From Tritrichomonas musculus (taxonomy: Eukaryota; Parabasalia; Tritrichomonadida; Tritrichomonadidae), in NCBI GenBank assembly GCA_039105265.1, contig JAPFFF010000409.1, positions 1 to 23,385 of the forward strand: a DNA stretch of 23,385 nt. The letters are read 5' to 3'. The notes beneath the pieces were generated by a model. The model was not told the DNA's origin, ran no database searches, and saw nothing but the letters and a program-made list of their open reading frames with translations. Each line of letters opens with the position of its first letter. The first letter of the stretch is position 1. Shown here piece after piece: positions 1-8,376 of the stretch. A program made the translations under genes and the position numbers.

Positions 1-255
1 TGTAAATCCAGCCCAGTGGATTGCTGTAAAACCATGAAAGTTTTTCATATTAACATCGGCACCTTGTTTAATTAAATATTCAGCACATTGCAATGCACCA
101 TGAGCTGCCGCCGCCATTAATAACGAGTGACAATGATTTTTATCGCTGATTATCTTTGAATTCGCATCTTCTTTAGTTTTAACATATGTTTCAAGAGTTG
201 AGAGATCATCATAACGAGTTGCTTCCCATGCTCTTTGTATTGAAACTTTGTCCAT
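1..255 (-). CDS. Ankyrin-repeat protein, N-terminal part (runs off the window)
   Basis: I read this directly from the reverse complement. An ATG at 255 opens 85 codons without a stop to the window edge. The product starts MDKVSIQRAWEATRYDDL and later reads LLMAAAAHGALQCAEYLIKQGADVNMKN, then GFTAIHWAG. The pattern of A-A-x-x-G, A-x-Y-L-I-x-x-G-A-D-V-N and G-x-T-A-x-H-x-A is the classic 33-residue ankyrin repeat, so at least one full and one partial repeat are present. Ankyrin repeats bind partner proteins; no partner can be named. The gene diverges from the J-domain gene with 110 bp between start codons. A TCACA initiator-like motif lies 36 nt upstream of the ATG. The 3' part is outside the window, so total length and any other domain are unknown. 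Confidence 0.85.
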   Translation of the reverse strand, partial: MDKVSIQRAWEATRYDDLSTLETYVKTKEDANSKIISDKNHCHSLLMAAAAHGALQCAEYLIKQGADVNMKNFHGFTAIHWAGFT

Positions 256-289
256 CTTCTAATAAGTATTTAAATTTTTTTCCGTTAAT

Positions 290-294
290 TGTGA
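290..294 (-). promoter_or_regulatory. Possible Inr motif (TCACA) of the ankyrin gene
   Basis: On the minus strand this reads TCACA, which fits the trichomonad initiator consensus TCAYW. It lies 36 nt from the ATG, somewhat farther than usual, so the assignment is weak. A five-base motif is common by chance in this composition. Confidence 0.3.
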
Positions 295-365
295 AATTCC
301 ATTGAAATATTGTTACATAAAATTATGGGAAACATAAAATTTCTGAAAAAGTTTATAGTAAACAC

Positions 366-1136
366 ATGGACAAAGAACTAAAAGATCAAAAAGAAATTCA
401 AAGAATTTTAAATGCAAAAGACCTATATCATGTTTTGTCAGTAGCAGATGACTGCACAGATCAAGAAGTTTTAACTTCAGCTTATAAAAGCATTTCAACG
501 AAAGTTCACCCAGAAATCAATAAAGAAGAAAATGCAATTGATGCCTTCAAAAGAGTATCGCATGCATATCAAGTACTAACCGATCAAAAAAAACGAAATC
601 AATACAGTATGCAATTAGAAAAAGAAAAATCAACAAAAAACAAAAAAAATGAAAAAGAAAATAAAACAGAAGAGGAAGATGAAGACGAAATCGATCCTTT
701 TGACCTATATTTGCAATATAACCCTGATCCAACTCATAAATTTTCTATCACCGATATAATCAGTTATATTCTTTTCGGTTTAGTCATTCTTCAAATGTTC
801 TTTGGAATAAATCCAATACATATTTTTAATCAATTTTTTTTCAATCCTTTAAACAGAGATGAAATCAGATCAGTAATATCTTTTGATCCATTACCAGATA
901 ATTTAGAATTTGAATCACAGAAAGGTGTACCTTTTTACATCCCTTTATCTTGGATTGAAAATGTCGCTCAAAAGACAGGAATAAATGATGAAGAATCTCT
1001 AGGATCGATTCGTCCTATTGCAGATCAAATTTATGCTGAAATTTTAGAAGAAAAATGTGAACTAGAGAAAAATTCCATAAATAGCGATCAAGGAAAACAT
1101 TGTGAAATATATTATTCTTTTATCGGCCATCAATAG
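366..1136 (+). CDS. Membrane-anchored J-domain (DnaJ/Hsp40) protein, DNAJB12/14-like, with HPE instead of HPD
   Basis: The gene encodes 256 residues from an ATG at 366. Residues 19-80 are a J-domain: DLYHVLSV at the start, then AYKSISTKVHPE, then AFKRVSHAYQVLTDQKKRNQY. A highly charged Lys/Glu stretch follows (about 85-110), then one hydrophobic segment (about 131-157, SYILFGLVILQMFFGI). The C-terminal part contains VPFYIPLSW and ends with a Cys/Glu-rich helix resembling the DUF1977 region of ER-membrane J-proteins such as DNAJB12. J-domains stimulate Hsp70 ATPase, so the likely role is recruiting Hsp70 to the ER membrane. The HPD triad, which is needed for Hsp70 stimulation in known J-proteins, reads HPE at residues 48-50, which may weaken or change that activity. 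The family match is by eye: the J-domain is clear and the DUF1977 match is moderate. Confidence 0.85.
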   Translation: MDKELKDQKEIQRILNAKDLYHVLSVADDCTDQEVLTSAYKSISTKVHPEINKEENAIDAFKRVSHAYQVLTDQKKRNQYSMQLEKEKSTKNKKNEKENKTEEEDEDEIDPFDLYLQYNPDPTHKFSITDIISYILFGLVILQMFFGINPIHIFNQFFFNPLNRDEIRSVISFDPLPDNLEFESQKGVPFYIPLSWIENVAQKTGINDEESLGSIRPIADQIYAEILEEKCELEKNSINSDQGKHCEIYYSFIGHQ

Positions 1137-1796
1137 ACTCTTTATTTTATAATTTCCTATTATATATTACTATCATAAACAAATACTCTTTTCTAATAAG
1201 GATGATTTAATATTTAGATATCATTTAAAAAAAATAAATCGGAACAATTTTTGAAATAAATTTCCAGTTTTTCAATAAAATTCTCTCAAATTATAATTTA
1301 ACTTTAAAAAAGTTTCATAGAAAAAGTTTAAAAAGCATATAACTTTTGTTCCGATTTACTGAAAGTAGTGTTTATTCTTATTTAAACAAAATCAAATCAT
1401 CGCATTCTTCATCAGAGCAAGTGGTAATTGGGAATTTTTCGGTGGCTTAATCAATTTCCTATTCATTTTATAAAATATTTTTAAAAAATACATTTTTGTA
1501 TGATCGTCATAAGAATTGGAGAAATAATGCCTGAGCTTAAACTTTCTAATAATATCTTTGGTACCACTCTGCTAAATTTTTGTTTTGTAACAAAATTGTG
1601 ATACTTAACACTTGATTAGAACTCGGAAATAGTATTTTATCATCTTTGTTTAACATATTAATTTAAATCATTGTCTTAAGGTTAATTGCAGGTGCATGAA
1701 TCATCTTTTTATTGTACGTTTTGAAAAAGTTAAAAAAATTGAAGTAGTTTACAAAACTTTTTGTTACACTTCAGAATTTCGTATATTTTTATTCCA
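1137..1796. other. AT-rich intergenic region containing one MITE
   Basis: No coding region can be supported in these 660 bases. The only structured item is the 120-bp inverted-repeat element at 1237-1356. The rest is AT-rich spacer. Confidence 0.6.
1237..1356. mobile_element. 120-bp MITE with TA target duplication
   Basis: The left end reads AATCGGAACAA and the right end is its exact reverse complement, TTGTTCCGATT. TA flanks both sides (1235-1236 and 1357-1358); counting these, the inverted match is 13 bp. Short perfect terminal repeats, TA target duplication and no coding capacity fit a non-autonomous Tc1/mariner-superfamily element. The ends differ from those of the mariner at 5695-6971, so that transposase is probably not its mobiliser. 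Confidence 0.65.
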
Positions 1797-2618
1797 ATGT
1801 CATTGACAGTTTATGATAATGGCCAAGATTTTTTAAATGATAATTATGCTATATTACAAAAAAATCCAATTGAAACAAACTTTTTTAAGTTAAATGCTAA
1901 AAATATGCATGACATGTCGAATGGATTTGTATGTAAACTAACAGAAGATAACAGATTCGTTTTAGCACTAGGATTTAAAAAATATCCTATGCTTATTTTT
2001 GGCGATAATTCTTTACTACGTTCACTTGCATTAAATCTAACGCAGCAAAATTTTACTTTTGATCGTATTCTTGCGCCGGCAGAAACAGCAAAATCATTTA
2101 TAAATTGCTTTGAACAGATTTATGGGGGAGACCATGAAATAGTTCACTCAATGGATATAATGATGTGCACTAAGTTAATTAAAAACGATACAAATACATC
2201 AAGCGTTGAATATGCTAAACAGAGTGATGTGCAAGAAATAGCAAACATAATTTATCAATTTAATTTAAATGTTCATCAACATTCTGAGCCAATATCGACT
2301 TTTGTAGATGATGTAAAAAACAGAATAAATAATTTCGTACTAATACGACTAGATAATAAAATTGTATCCATTGCACAAAAAACCAGAGAGGATGAAAATT
2401 TATGCTCAATTTCTAGTGTTTACACTCGCGAAGATTATCGTTGCAGAGGACTTTCTCGAAAAATCATGACGTTTTTAACAAATCAAATAATAGAAAGCGG
2501 CAAAATAGCCTATCTTTTTGTTGATAAAACAAATCCTATATCAAACCATCTTTACACAAGTATTGGATATTCATATATATCACCACAAATGGAAATAAGA
2601 TATTTCCCTAGAAAATAA
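1797..2618 (+). CDS. GNAT-family N-acetyltransferase
   Basis: The frame is open from 1761, but that position is a TTG. The first ATG in frame is at 1797 and gives 273 residues beginning MSLTVYDNGQDF. The C-terminal half has the GNAT fold signature. A strand IVSIAQKT (about 189-196) is followed by SISSVYTREDYRCRGLSRKI (about 205-223), where R215-x-x-G218-x-S220 fits the acetyl-CoA pyrophosphate loop (Q/R-x-x-G-x-G/A). Next comes AYLFVDKTNPISNHLYTSIGY (about 238-258), the usual motif B with its N..LY..IGY. The N-terminal half (about 1-130) matches nothing I recognise, although two-lobed GNATs with a diverged N-terminal lobe are common. The acetyl-acceptor substrate cannot be predicted. The gene lies upstream of the 914-residue gene on the same strand, with a 91-bp gap. 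Confidence 0.8.
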   Translation: MSLTVYDNGQDFLNDNYAILQKNPIETNFFKLNAKNMHDMSNGFVCKLTEDNRFVLALGFKKYPMLIFGDNSLLRSLALNLTQQNFTFDRILAPAETAKSFINCFEQIYGGDHEIVHSMDIMMCTKLIKNDTNTSSVEYAKQSDVQEIANIIYQFNLNVHQHSEPISTFVDDVKNRINNFVLIRLDNKIVSIAQKTREDENLCSISSVYTREDYRCRGLSRKIMTFLTNQIIESGKIAYLFVDKTNPISNHLYTSIGYSYISPQMEIRYFPRK

Positions 2619-2709
2619 TTTGATGATATTGTGATACTTTTGTTTCAATTCCAAAAGTTTTTGTGAATAAATAAACCAAATTTTAATTCAATTTCTTTAT
2701 TTAATTTTT

Positions 2710-5454
2710 ATGGATTTTTCTATTTTTATAAAGAAAATCTCGGATGTTCAAGCGTATATCCAAAATGAAAAATTACTCCGCGAGCTAAAATATTCAGTAC
2801 ATACTAGCGAGTTTCACGAAAATGAATATCAAATCAATAAGATACTACGAAGGCTCAAAAAATATTGGCTCGGCCAGTTTTTACTCAAAATGGAAAGAAA
2901 ATATCACGATGTTCCAAGCAAATTTAGATTTTCTGATCAAAATTATAGTGAATTTTTTCTTGCTAAAGAAATACTTGGTTGGAAAGATTTAAAAGATGCA
3001 CAGCAAGAATGTTTAAAAAAGTTAGATACGGATTCATTCAAGCAGTTTTGCTTAAATCTTAAGCAAACAGAAAAAAACAATGATTTCATTAGTTTTATTT
3101 CATTATCAATTGCACCATCAATCTATAATTTTTTTATTTCAGCTAAAAATTTTATGTATCTTGAGTTAATATTTGAAATTACTGATAACAGAGTCAAGAA
3201 AAAGTTCGTCAAGACACTTTTCCTTATTCCAGGTTTTATTAATTTTGTTTCAACTTCATTTCATCCAATTTTTTTACCTTTTGAAAATAAAGATAAATTT
3301 GATTTTGGTGACGAAAAAACTTTTGTTGAATCTTTACTTATCTCATGGATCGATAATATGAATTTGTGTCCAAAATTAATACGGAAATACTTTGAAAACT
3401 CAGTTAAACAAGACTCAAGCATTGATGAAATACTTATCTTTTTTGAGCGCCTATTTGAAAATCCAGATATTTTTCAAATTACACATTTTTATAACAGTCA
3501 ATTACCCGCTATATTTTTTAATGAGAACAACCGAATTCTACAATATTTACAGGAGAACAAGAACGTAGTCAAAAAGTTTGTTTTATCATTTTTCGAAAAA
3601 ATAGATCCAAAAGACGATCAAAATCAACAGAAAATTACATATAGGAAAGATTTAGAAGAACAAGAAATCAACGATGAATTCACAGACATTTTTCTTCCTT
3701 ATACTTTTGATAGCTATGATGTTAACTTCCTAATTGATCTGATTAATAAAAAATTTGACATTTCTAAATTATCAACAATCAATGATTTATTTGAGAGCGA
3801 ATACAAGCTCTATATTTTTTCAATGGATAATGAATATTCAGTAAACACTGAAATTCCGGAACAAAAACCGCCAGACTCATTCAAAAATTGTATTTTGAAA
3901 TTGTTAGAGTTTTCTGAAATTTTGCCAGATTTTCCTGACTCCTACATGAAAGAAAATGATCCGAACTTCATTGAAAATTACCTGGTCTTTAGGGGTCCTT
4001 TTGACACTTTTTCAAAGAGGAAGAAGTATTTCTTGATGATGAAATCTTTGGCTGATGATCCTCTCAAAAAGTTGATGAAAATGGATTTGGATGAATTGAC
4101 CAATTTTGACCTTAAAAGGGATGAGAATATTTTCAGTACAGCACTTCATCGATCAATCATTCTCAACATCCAGAAAGGAAGCTTCCCTGTTCAGTCAGGC
4201 CTCTTCCAACTGCTTGAATACAATTTTCTCTCTCAAAAATTCAATTCAATGACCCAACAGAAAGATTTCAAAGCACTCCTTGAAAAAGTGAATACAATTG
4301 AATTGATAAATGGTCCAAAGAAATTAAAGGAGCTATATGACCTTTACTTCTACTACTTCCATAATAACGACTCTTACTCGTCTGTTCCCGAGTTTTTGGT
4401 CAAGTCGTCACAGACTGATTTCAAATACACGAGGGACTCGTACTTCATGCTTTACGAGACCAAAGAATTGACCTTTAAACTGTTTTTGAATGAGAGAAGA
4501 GATCTTCAGAATTTGGACATATCGTTTGTCAAAATGGTTTCATCACGAAACGTTGAAAAAAACGCTATTTATTACAAATTGAAAGACTTCTTCGTTGCCT
4601 TGAATTTGGAGTATTATGGCAAAGATGATCAAAATTCAAAGAAATTGAAAAATTTGAATAAAAAGTTTAATTTGCACGCAAATAATATGATTTACGCATT
4701 TGAGGCCGATACGAATCCGTTACAGAAAATCATTGACATTTGCAGAACACTAGCTGAGATGCAGGACTTCATCATTGACGTGTCTGGCGCTGAACTCGAG
4801 ATGGGCGACATTTTTGCCATCCGTGACCTCATCATCACTATTGTCAAACCGAAAAATTTTGTCACTTCACTTATTTTTATTTTCGATTATTACTTCATGA
4901 TATGTGATGTGAAAAATGATTTGAAGTCTTTGTTTGAACAGCTGTATAGCATTGCCTATCGTAACACAAACAAAGTACTCAATGACAGCCTGTATCGTCA
5001 TTTGCTGATTTGCAGAGAAAATTTGAAAATCGTTCTCTTCGGGGACGATTCTGACGATTCCATAAAGAAAAAAATTTTATCAGAAATTGAGAATATTAAT
5101 GGTCAAAGTGAAGTGACATATTATTATTTGAAAAATTCAAAATATTATGTATGCTCGATTGAGACCCCTTCTATCGTCGAGAAAAGTGATTCTAAAGATC
5201 AAATTGATTTGGCCATTTTGGCCTTCAATGATGAAAGTGAGGAAGTTTTTGGTAAAATTAATAGTGCGAAGAAATTGGTGAAAAGTAGGTTTAGTTCCTC
5301 AAAATATTTTAAAGAGTTCACTTATATAGTCTGCAATCAGTCTTTCCATGATAAAATGAAGGATGAATTTTCAGACAAAATATTTGATTACAGCGAGAAA
5401 GTTTTGCAACAAATTATTGATGATTATCAAAACTCGATTTTACCATTTAAATAA
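2710..5454 (+). CDS. Unrecognised 914-residue protein with a possible degenerate GTPase-like C-terminus
   Basis: A single open frame runs from ATG 2710 to a TAA at 5452-5454 that lies inside TAAATAAATT, so it overlaps a TAAA motif of the kind used as a trichomonad poly(A) signal. I do not recognise the family. The product is mostly helical, rich in Phe, Lys, Asp and Asn, with no signal peptide and no obvious membrane segment. Near the C-terminus (about 772-890) a strand LKIVLFGDDSDD sits where a P-loop would be. It is followed by YYVCSIETPSIV, then IDLAILAFNDES, then FTYIVCNQ. That order of strands resembles a small GTPase core, but it lacks GxxxxGK[ST] and NKxD, so this is only a suggestion. 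Base composition changes within the gene: the 5' third is extremely AT-rich and the stretch near 4000-5060 is much richer in G+C. Confidence 0.75.
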   Translation: MDFSIFIKKISDVQAYIQNEKLLRELKYSVHTSEFHENEYQINKILRRLKKYWLGQFLLKMERKYHDVPSKFRFSDQNYSEFFLAKEILGWKDLKDAQQECLKKLDTDSFKQFCLNLKQTEKNNDFISFISLSIAPSIYNFFISAKNFMYLELIFEITDNRVKKKFVKTLFLIPGFINFVSTSFHPIFLPFENKDKFDFGDEKTFVESLLISWIDNMNLCPKLIRKYFENSVKQDSSIDEILIFFERLFENPDIFQITHFYNSQLPAIFFNENNRILQYLQENKNVVKKFVLSFFEKIDPKDDQNQQKITYRKDLEEQEINDEFTDIFLPYTFDSYDVNFLIDLINKKFDISKLSTINDLFESEYKLYIFSMDNEYSVNTEIPEQKPPDSFKNCILKLLEFSEILPDFPDSYMKENDPNFIENYLVFRGPFDTFSKRKKYFLMMKSLADDPLKKLMKMDLDELTNFDLKRDENIFSTALHRSIILNIQKGSFPVQSGLFQLLEYNFLSQKFNSMTQQKDFKALLEKVNTIELINGPKKLKELYDLYFYYFHNNDSYSSVPEFLVKSSQTDFKYTRDSYFMLYETKELTFKLFLNERRDLQNLDISFVKMVSSRNVEKNAIYYKLKDFFVALNLEYYGKDDQNSKKLKNLNKKFNLHANNMIYAFEADTNPLQKIIDICRTLAEMQDFIIDVSGAELEMGDIFAIRDLIITIVKPKNFVTSLIFIFDYYFMICDVKNDLKSLFEQLYSIAYRNTNKVLNDSLYRHLLICRENLKIVLFGDDSDDSIKKKILSEIENINGQSEVTYYYLKNSKYYVCSIETPSIVEKSDSKDQIDLAILAFNDESEEVFGKINSAKKLVKSRFSSSKYFKEFTYIVCNQSFHDKMKDEFSDKIFDYSEKVLQQIIDDYQNSILPFK

Positions 5455-5692
5455 ATAAATTTGTGATTTTTGATTTATTTTGTATTTTAAGATGAAAGTC
5501 AATTAATTGGAGACCATATGAAAAGGTCAACCAGTTTACTTTTTCATTTACCACTTTTTGAATTATATCGTAAAATTAACGATCGTTTTAGGCCAATATA
5601 ATGAAATTTAAGGCCAATAAGAATCAACTTTTTTTGCGAAATCTAGAAAGAAAAAATGTTCAAAACTTTAATTAAAATTTAATTGATTTATA
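5455..5692. other. AT-rich spacer upstream of the mariner element
   Basis: No gene is visible. It holds a 10-bp palindrome AACGATCGTT near 5578-5587 and two nearby AGGCCAATA words (about 5591 and 5612). I assign no function. Confidence 0.5.
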
Positions 5693-5694
5693 TA

Positions 5695-5718
5695 GGTCAT
5701 TCAATAAGTTCGTAACTC
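5695..5718. repeat. Mariner terminal inverted repeat, proximal to the transposase 3' end
   Basis: A 24-bp perfect match in inverted orientation to 6948-6971. It begins GGTCATTCAATAAG and ends with AACTC, directly inside a TA. Confidence 0.9.
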
Positions 5719-5768
5719 TGAAATATTTCAACACACAATAAATGAAAATAAAATTAAAATTGTTTATT

Positions 5769-6788
5769 TTAAAGGTAAGCTCCACCGCTTAAAAAAAACA
5801 GATGAAGTCTGTTAATCCAATTTTGGAACACGGCTTCCCACGTCGATTTATCAATATTTTCAATGATTTCTGTCAGTGATTGAAAAAGTTCATTTGCCGA
5901 ATTGTGCACTTTTCCTTTCAACTTATTTTTTGAAAAACCATATAAAAAAAAGTCGTTGGGACTCACATCTGGCGAATAAGCCGGATGTGGCAAGCGTGTG
6001 AACTTGAGCTCCTTGAATTTTTCATTTGTTTTTTTAGAATTATGAGGTTTTGCGTTATCTAAATGAATTAATACATTTGAATTCTTTCTTATTCCAAGCT
6101 TCGTTTGAGCAGCTTCTCTCAAACTTGGTAAAATAACGTCACACATGTACTGTGAGTTAAATCTTGTTTTAAGTGGGAGCATTTCTAATAGAACGAGACC
6201 TGAAGCTGAAAAAGCACTAAAAATCATAATTTTTTGATCAGAAAAGAGACGATTGGGAAGAACAATGTTTTCACCTTCATGTAAATAAGCTTCTTCTGTA
6301 TAATAGTTGAGATAAAACCAACTTTCATCACATGTAATCACCTGATATTGTTTTGTTTTTGATAGACCTTTCAATATAGAATAAAGAGAATAGCATTCTT
6401 GCCGACGATTTTTAATTTGACAATCTGTCAAAACATGAGGGACCCATTTTGCATGCCTTTTTTTTCTGCCAAGATCAACAGTTAAAATCTTAATAACTGT
6501 ATAAGCATGAATACCAATAGCTGATGAAATGCTCTGAGCAGATGAAAACGGGTAATCTTCAATGTATTGCTTCACTTTATCTATATAATCTTCGTTAATG
6601 GGTCTTCCTGACCGTGGCAAATCATTCAGCTCTGTGCGCCCATTCTTAAACATTACAATCCATTTTTTAACAAAAGATAATGTAGGTGCAGCACCATTAT
6701 AAGCTTGAACCATTTGATCATGGATCTCCGTAGGCCCTTTCCCTAAAAGCCAGTAATAATGCACTACTGCTCGAAATTCTACATTCAT
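5769..6788 (-). CDS. Mariner transposase (D,D34D)
   Basis: The gene encodes 339 residues from the ATG at 6788, with a TAA at 5769-5771. The N-terminal part (1-110) is the paired helix-turn-helix DNA-binding region, with FVKKWIVMFKNGRTELNDLPRSGRP linking the two halves. The mariner linker motif appears as WVPHVLTD (115-122). The catalytic triad is complete: D154 in TCDESWF, D244 in HLDNAKPH and D279 in YSPDVSPNDFFL. Exactly 34 residues separate the second and third Asp, the mariner signature. The protein cuts and pastes the element at TA sites and acts in the nucleus. A TCATT initiator-like motif ends 3 nt before the ATG, so the element appears to carry its own promoter core. The length is normal for the family and nothing is missing. 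Confidence 0.95.
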   Translation of the reverse strand: MNVEFRAVVHYYWLLGKGPTEIHDQMVQAYNGAAPTLSFVKKWIVMFKNGRTELNDLPRSGRPINEDYIDKVKQYIEDYPFSSAQSISSAIGIHAYTVIKILTVDLGRKKRHAKWVPHVLTDCQIKNRRQECYSLYSILKGLSKTKQYQVITCDESWFYLNYYTEEAYLHEGENIVLPNRLFSDQKIMIFSAFSASGLVLLEMLPLKTRFNSQYMCDVILPSLREAAQTKLGIRKNSNVLIHLDNAKPHNSKKTNEKFKELKFTRLPHPAYSPDVSPNDFFLYGFSKNKLKGKVHNSANELFQSLTEIIENIDKSTWEAVFQNWINRLHLFFLSGGAYL

Positions 6789-6791
6789 AAA

Positions 6792-6796
6792 AATGA
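6792..6796 (-). promoter_or_regulatory. Inr-like motif (TCATT) of the mariner transposase
   Basis: On the minus strand TCATT fits TCAYW, with the presumed +1 A six nt upstream of the transposase ATG. That spacing matches the very short leaders known in trichomonads. Confidence 0.45.
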
Positions 6797-6947
6797 TTTT
6801 TTAAACGTATAAAATTTTAAACGTCTTTCAACTCAGCGAATATTATCTAATAAAACAAATCATTTTAATAAATTATAGAATACTTCCTATAAATTATAAA
6901 AACTATATTTAAAAATTGAATAATCATTTCTTCTTTCTAAAACGTTG

Positions 6948-6971
6948 GAGTTACGAACTTATTGAATGACC
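6948..6971. repeat. Mariner terminal inverted repeat, proximal to the transposase 5' end
   Basis: Exact reverse complement of 5695-5718, followed by TATA. Confidence 0.9.
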
Positions 6972-6975
6972 TATA

Positions 6976-7805
6976 CTTCATCTATATATTAAATATTGGG
7001 GAATTCTCATAAAAATTCTGTTTTCGCAAGGTGGTCTTTAATTGATATGTCAATTTTTTGCTCTTTAATGTCATTTTGTTTGCATGTTTAATTAATAAAT
7101 CCAAAATTTTATCTTATTTACAAATAATATAATAGTAAATATATAAGGATGATCGATGCAATTGGGAGATTAGCAATTTCAAGTTATTAGAAATAATTTA
7201 TCTGAACTTTTAAAAGTATTAATTAATACACTTATTATAAATAGTAAAAATTTGATGTTTGCATAAAAATGGCGGAATTAATAAAAAGTTGACCTTCATC
7301 TTCATTTTCTTTAATAATGTAAATTGATATTTAGATACTTAGAAAACTTCAAAAAATACTTTGCTTTTTCAATAAACAGAAGAAATATCTATAATCTAAG
7401 CTTATTAAGTTTAATAATTATTCCAAAGTAAAAATTAAAATTATAATAGTTTTTTTGATTAAATTCATTTTTATATAAAATAAACCTTTTTTCAAGAAAC
7501 AAAAGCTTTTTCCCAAACTTTTTTTTCACAAATTTTTTTAAGTTTATCAAAGAGTGAAACGTTTTTCTCGTTTTTTTAGTTTTATTTTGAATAAAAAAAC
7601 GAGACTAAAAAAATTGAATTAAACTTCAAACTTTTTGAATACACATTTAAAAATTCCAAAAACAATACGAAATTTTTTTTGTTAAAAAGACATTATAATC
7701 TTTTTTTTCAAAAGATCTCATCAAAAAAAGACTTAATTTGAGTTCGGGACAAAATAAAAAATATATACATTTCAATTTTTGAAAAGTGCATGTTAAGTAT
7801 CCATA
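6976..7805. other. AT-rich intergenic region with one strong hairpin
   Basis: About 830 bases without a supportable gene. Homopolymer A and T tracts dominate from 7480 onward. The one clear structure is a 13-bp perfect inverted repeat with a 13-nt loop at 7566-7604. Confidence 0.55.
7566..7604. repeat. 13-bp perfect inverted repeat (hairpin)
   Basis: TCTCGTTTTTTTA at 7566-7578 is the exact reverse complement of TAAAAAAACGAGA at 7592-7604, with a 13-nt loop. The GC-containing outer ends make chance less likely than for the pure A/T pairs nearby. Function is unknown; it may be the remains of a small inverted-repeat element. Confidence 0.5.
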
Positions 7806-7810
7806 TCACT
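7806..7810 (+). promoter_or_regulatory. Inr motif (TCACT) of the pseudokinase-GTPase gene
   Basis: TCACT fits the trichomonad initiator TCAYW. Its presumed +1 A (7808) is 12 nt before the ATG at 7820. Position and sequence both support that ATG as the original start of the gene. Confidence 0.55.
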
Positions 7811-8279
7811 TTAAAAAAAATGACTGAAATATCCCAATTTAAGGTTGATCTTAATCATCCAATTTTGGTTCATCCATTTTATAAAACATATTATGCTGTT
7901 GAACTATCTACAAATCACAAGTTCAGGGCAGATTACATAAAAAAAAAAAATTGATACTGATGACCAAATAAGCACTTTTAATGAATGCTGCGAAGCATTA
8001 AAAGAATCAGAATATTATCCAACATGGCTTCCATTTCATGACGGAATTATCACCTCTGAAGGCCAAGGAATTTTATTATGGAGATGTAATGAAAACCTCA
8101 TTTCTCTCCGTGAAGCAATTACAACCGATCATAAAAGCTTATCTAGACCAACTTGCATACGAAATTTGGGCTTGATTGCTCAAGCATTAAAAAACGCTCA
8201 AATGTTGAAAATTGAAGGCCATTTACGTTTGACAATTGATAATATTCTCATCGATCCTATATTAGATATACCAGTTCTA

Positions 8280-8376
8280 AAGTGTGTCCACTATTAGGAA
8301 AGTTAAAATTGTGAAAACTCATTCAATATTTCTATGAGCTTATTCAAAAAATACTTTCTTAATTGTGGACGCACTT
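8280..8376. mobile_element. 97-bp MITE inside the pseudokinase coding sequence
   Basis: The left end AAGTGTGTCCAC and the right end GTGGACGCACTT are inverted repeats with one mismatch in 12. TA flanks both sides (8278-8279 and 8377-8378). The homologous copy near 18679 reads straight across as TTCTAACTAG, which defines the empty site and the TA duplication exactly. It is non-coding and probably non-autonomous Tc1/mariner-like. Its ends match neither the mariner nor the other MITE in this window. Confidence 0.85.
8319..8323 (+). promoter_or_regulatory. Inr-like motif carried by the 97-bp MITE
   Basis: TCATT fits TCAYW. The presumed +1 A at 8321 lies 13 nt before the ATG at 8334, close to the 12-nt spacing at the gene's original start. 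It lies wholly inside the MITE. Whether it is used is unknown. Confidence 0.35.

Larger units (their letters stand above)
5695..6971 (-). mobile_element. Full-length mariner-family DNA transposon
   Basis: The terminal inverted repeats are perfect over 24 bp (5695-5718 and 6948-6971), beginning GGTCATTCAATAAG. Both ends are flanked by TATA, so the TA duplication is either 5693-5694/6972-6973 or, if the ends are TAGGTC, one TA farther out. The length is 1277 bp, typical of mariners and close to what is known for Tvmar1 of Trichomonas vaginalis. The single gene inside is uninterrupted. Perfect ends plus an open transposase frame imply a recent insertion. Confidence 0.93.

Noticed and set aside
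1761-1796. Upstream extension of the acetyltransferase from a TTG
   Set aside because: No ATG is available there, and a nuclear eukaryotic gene is expected to use the ATG at 1797.
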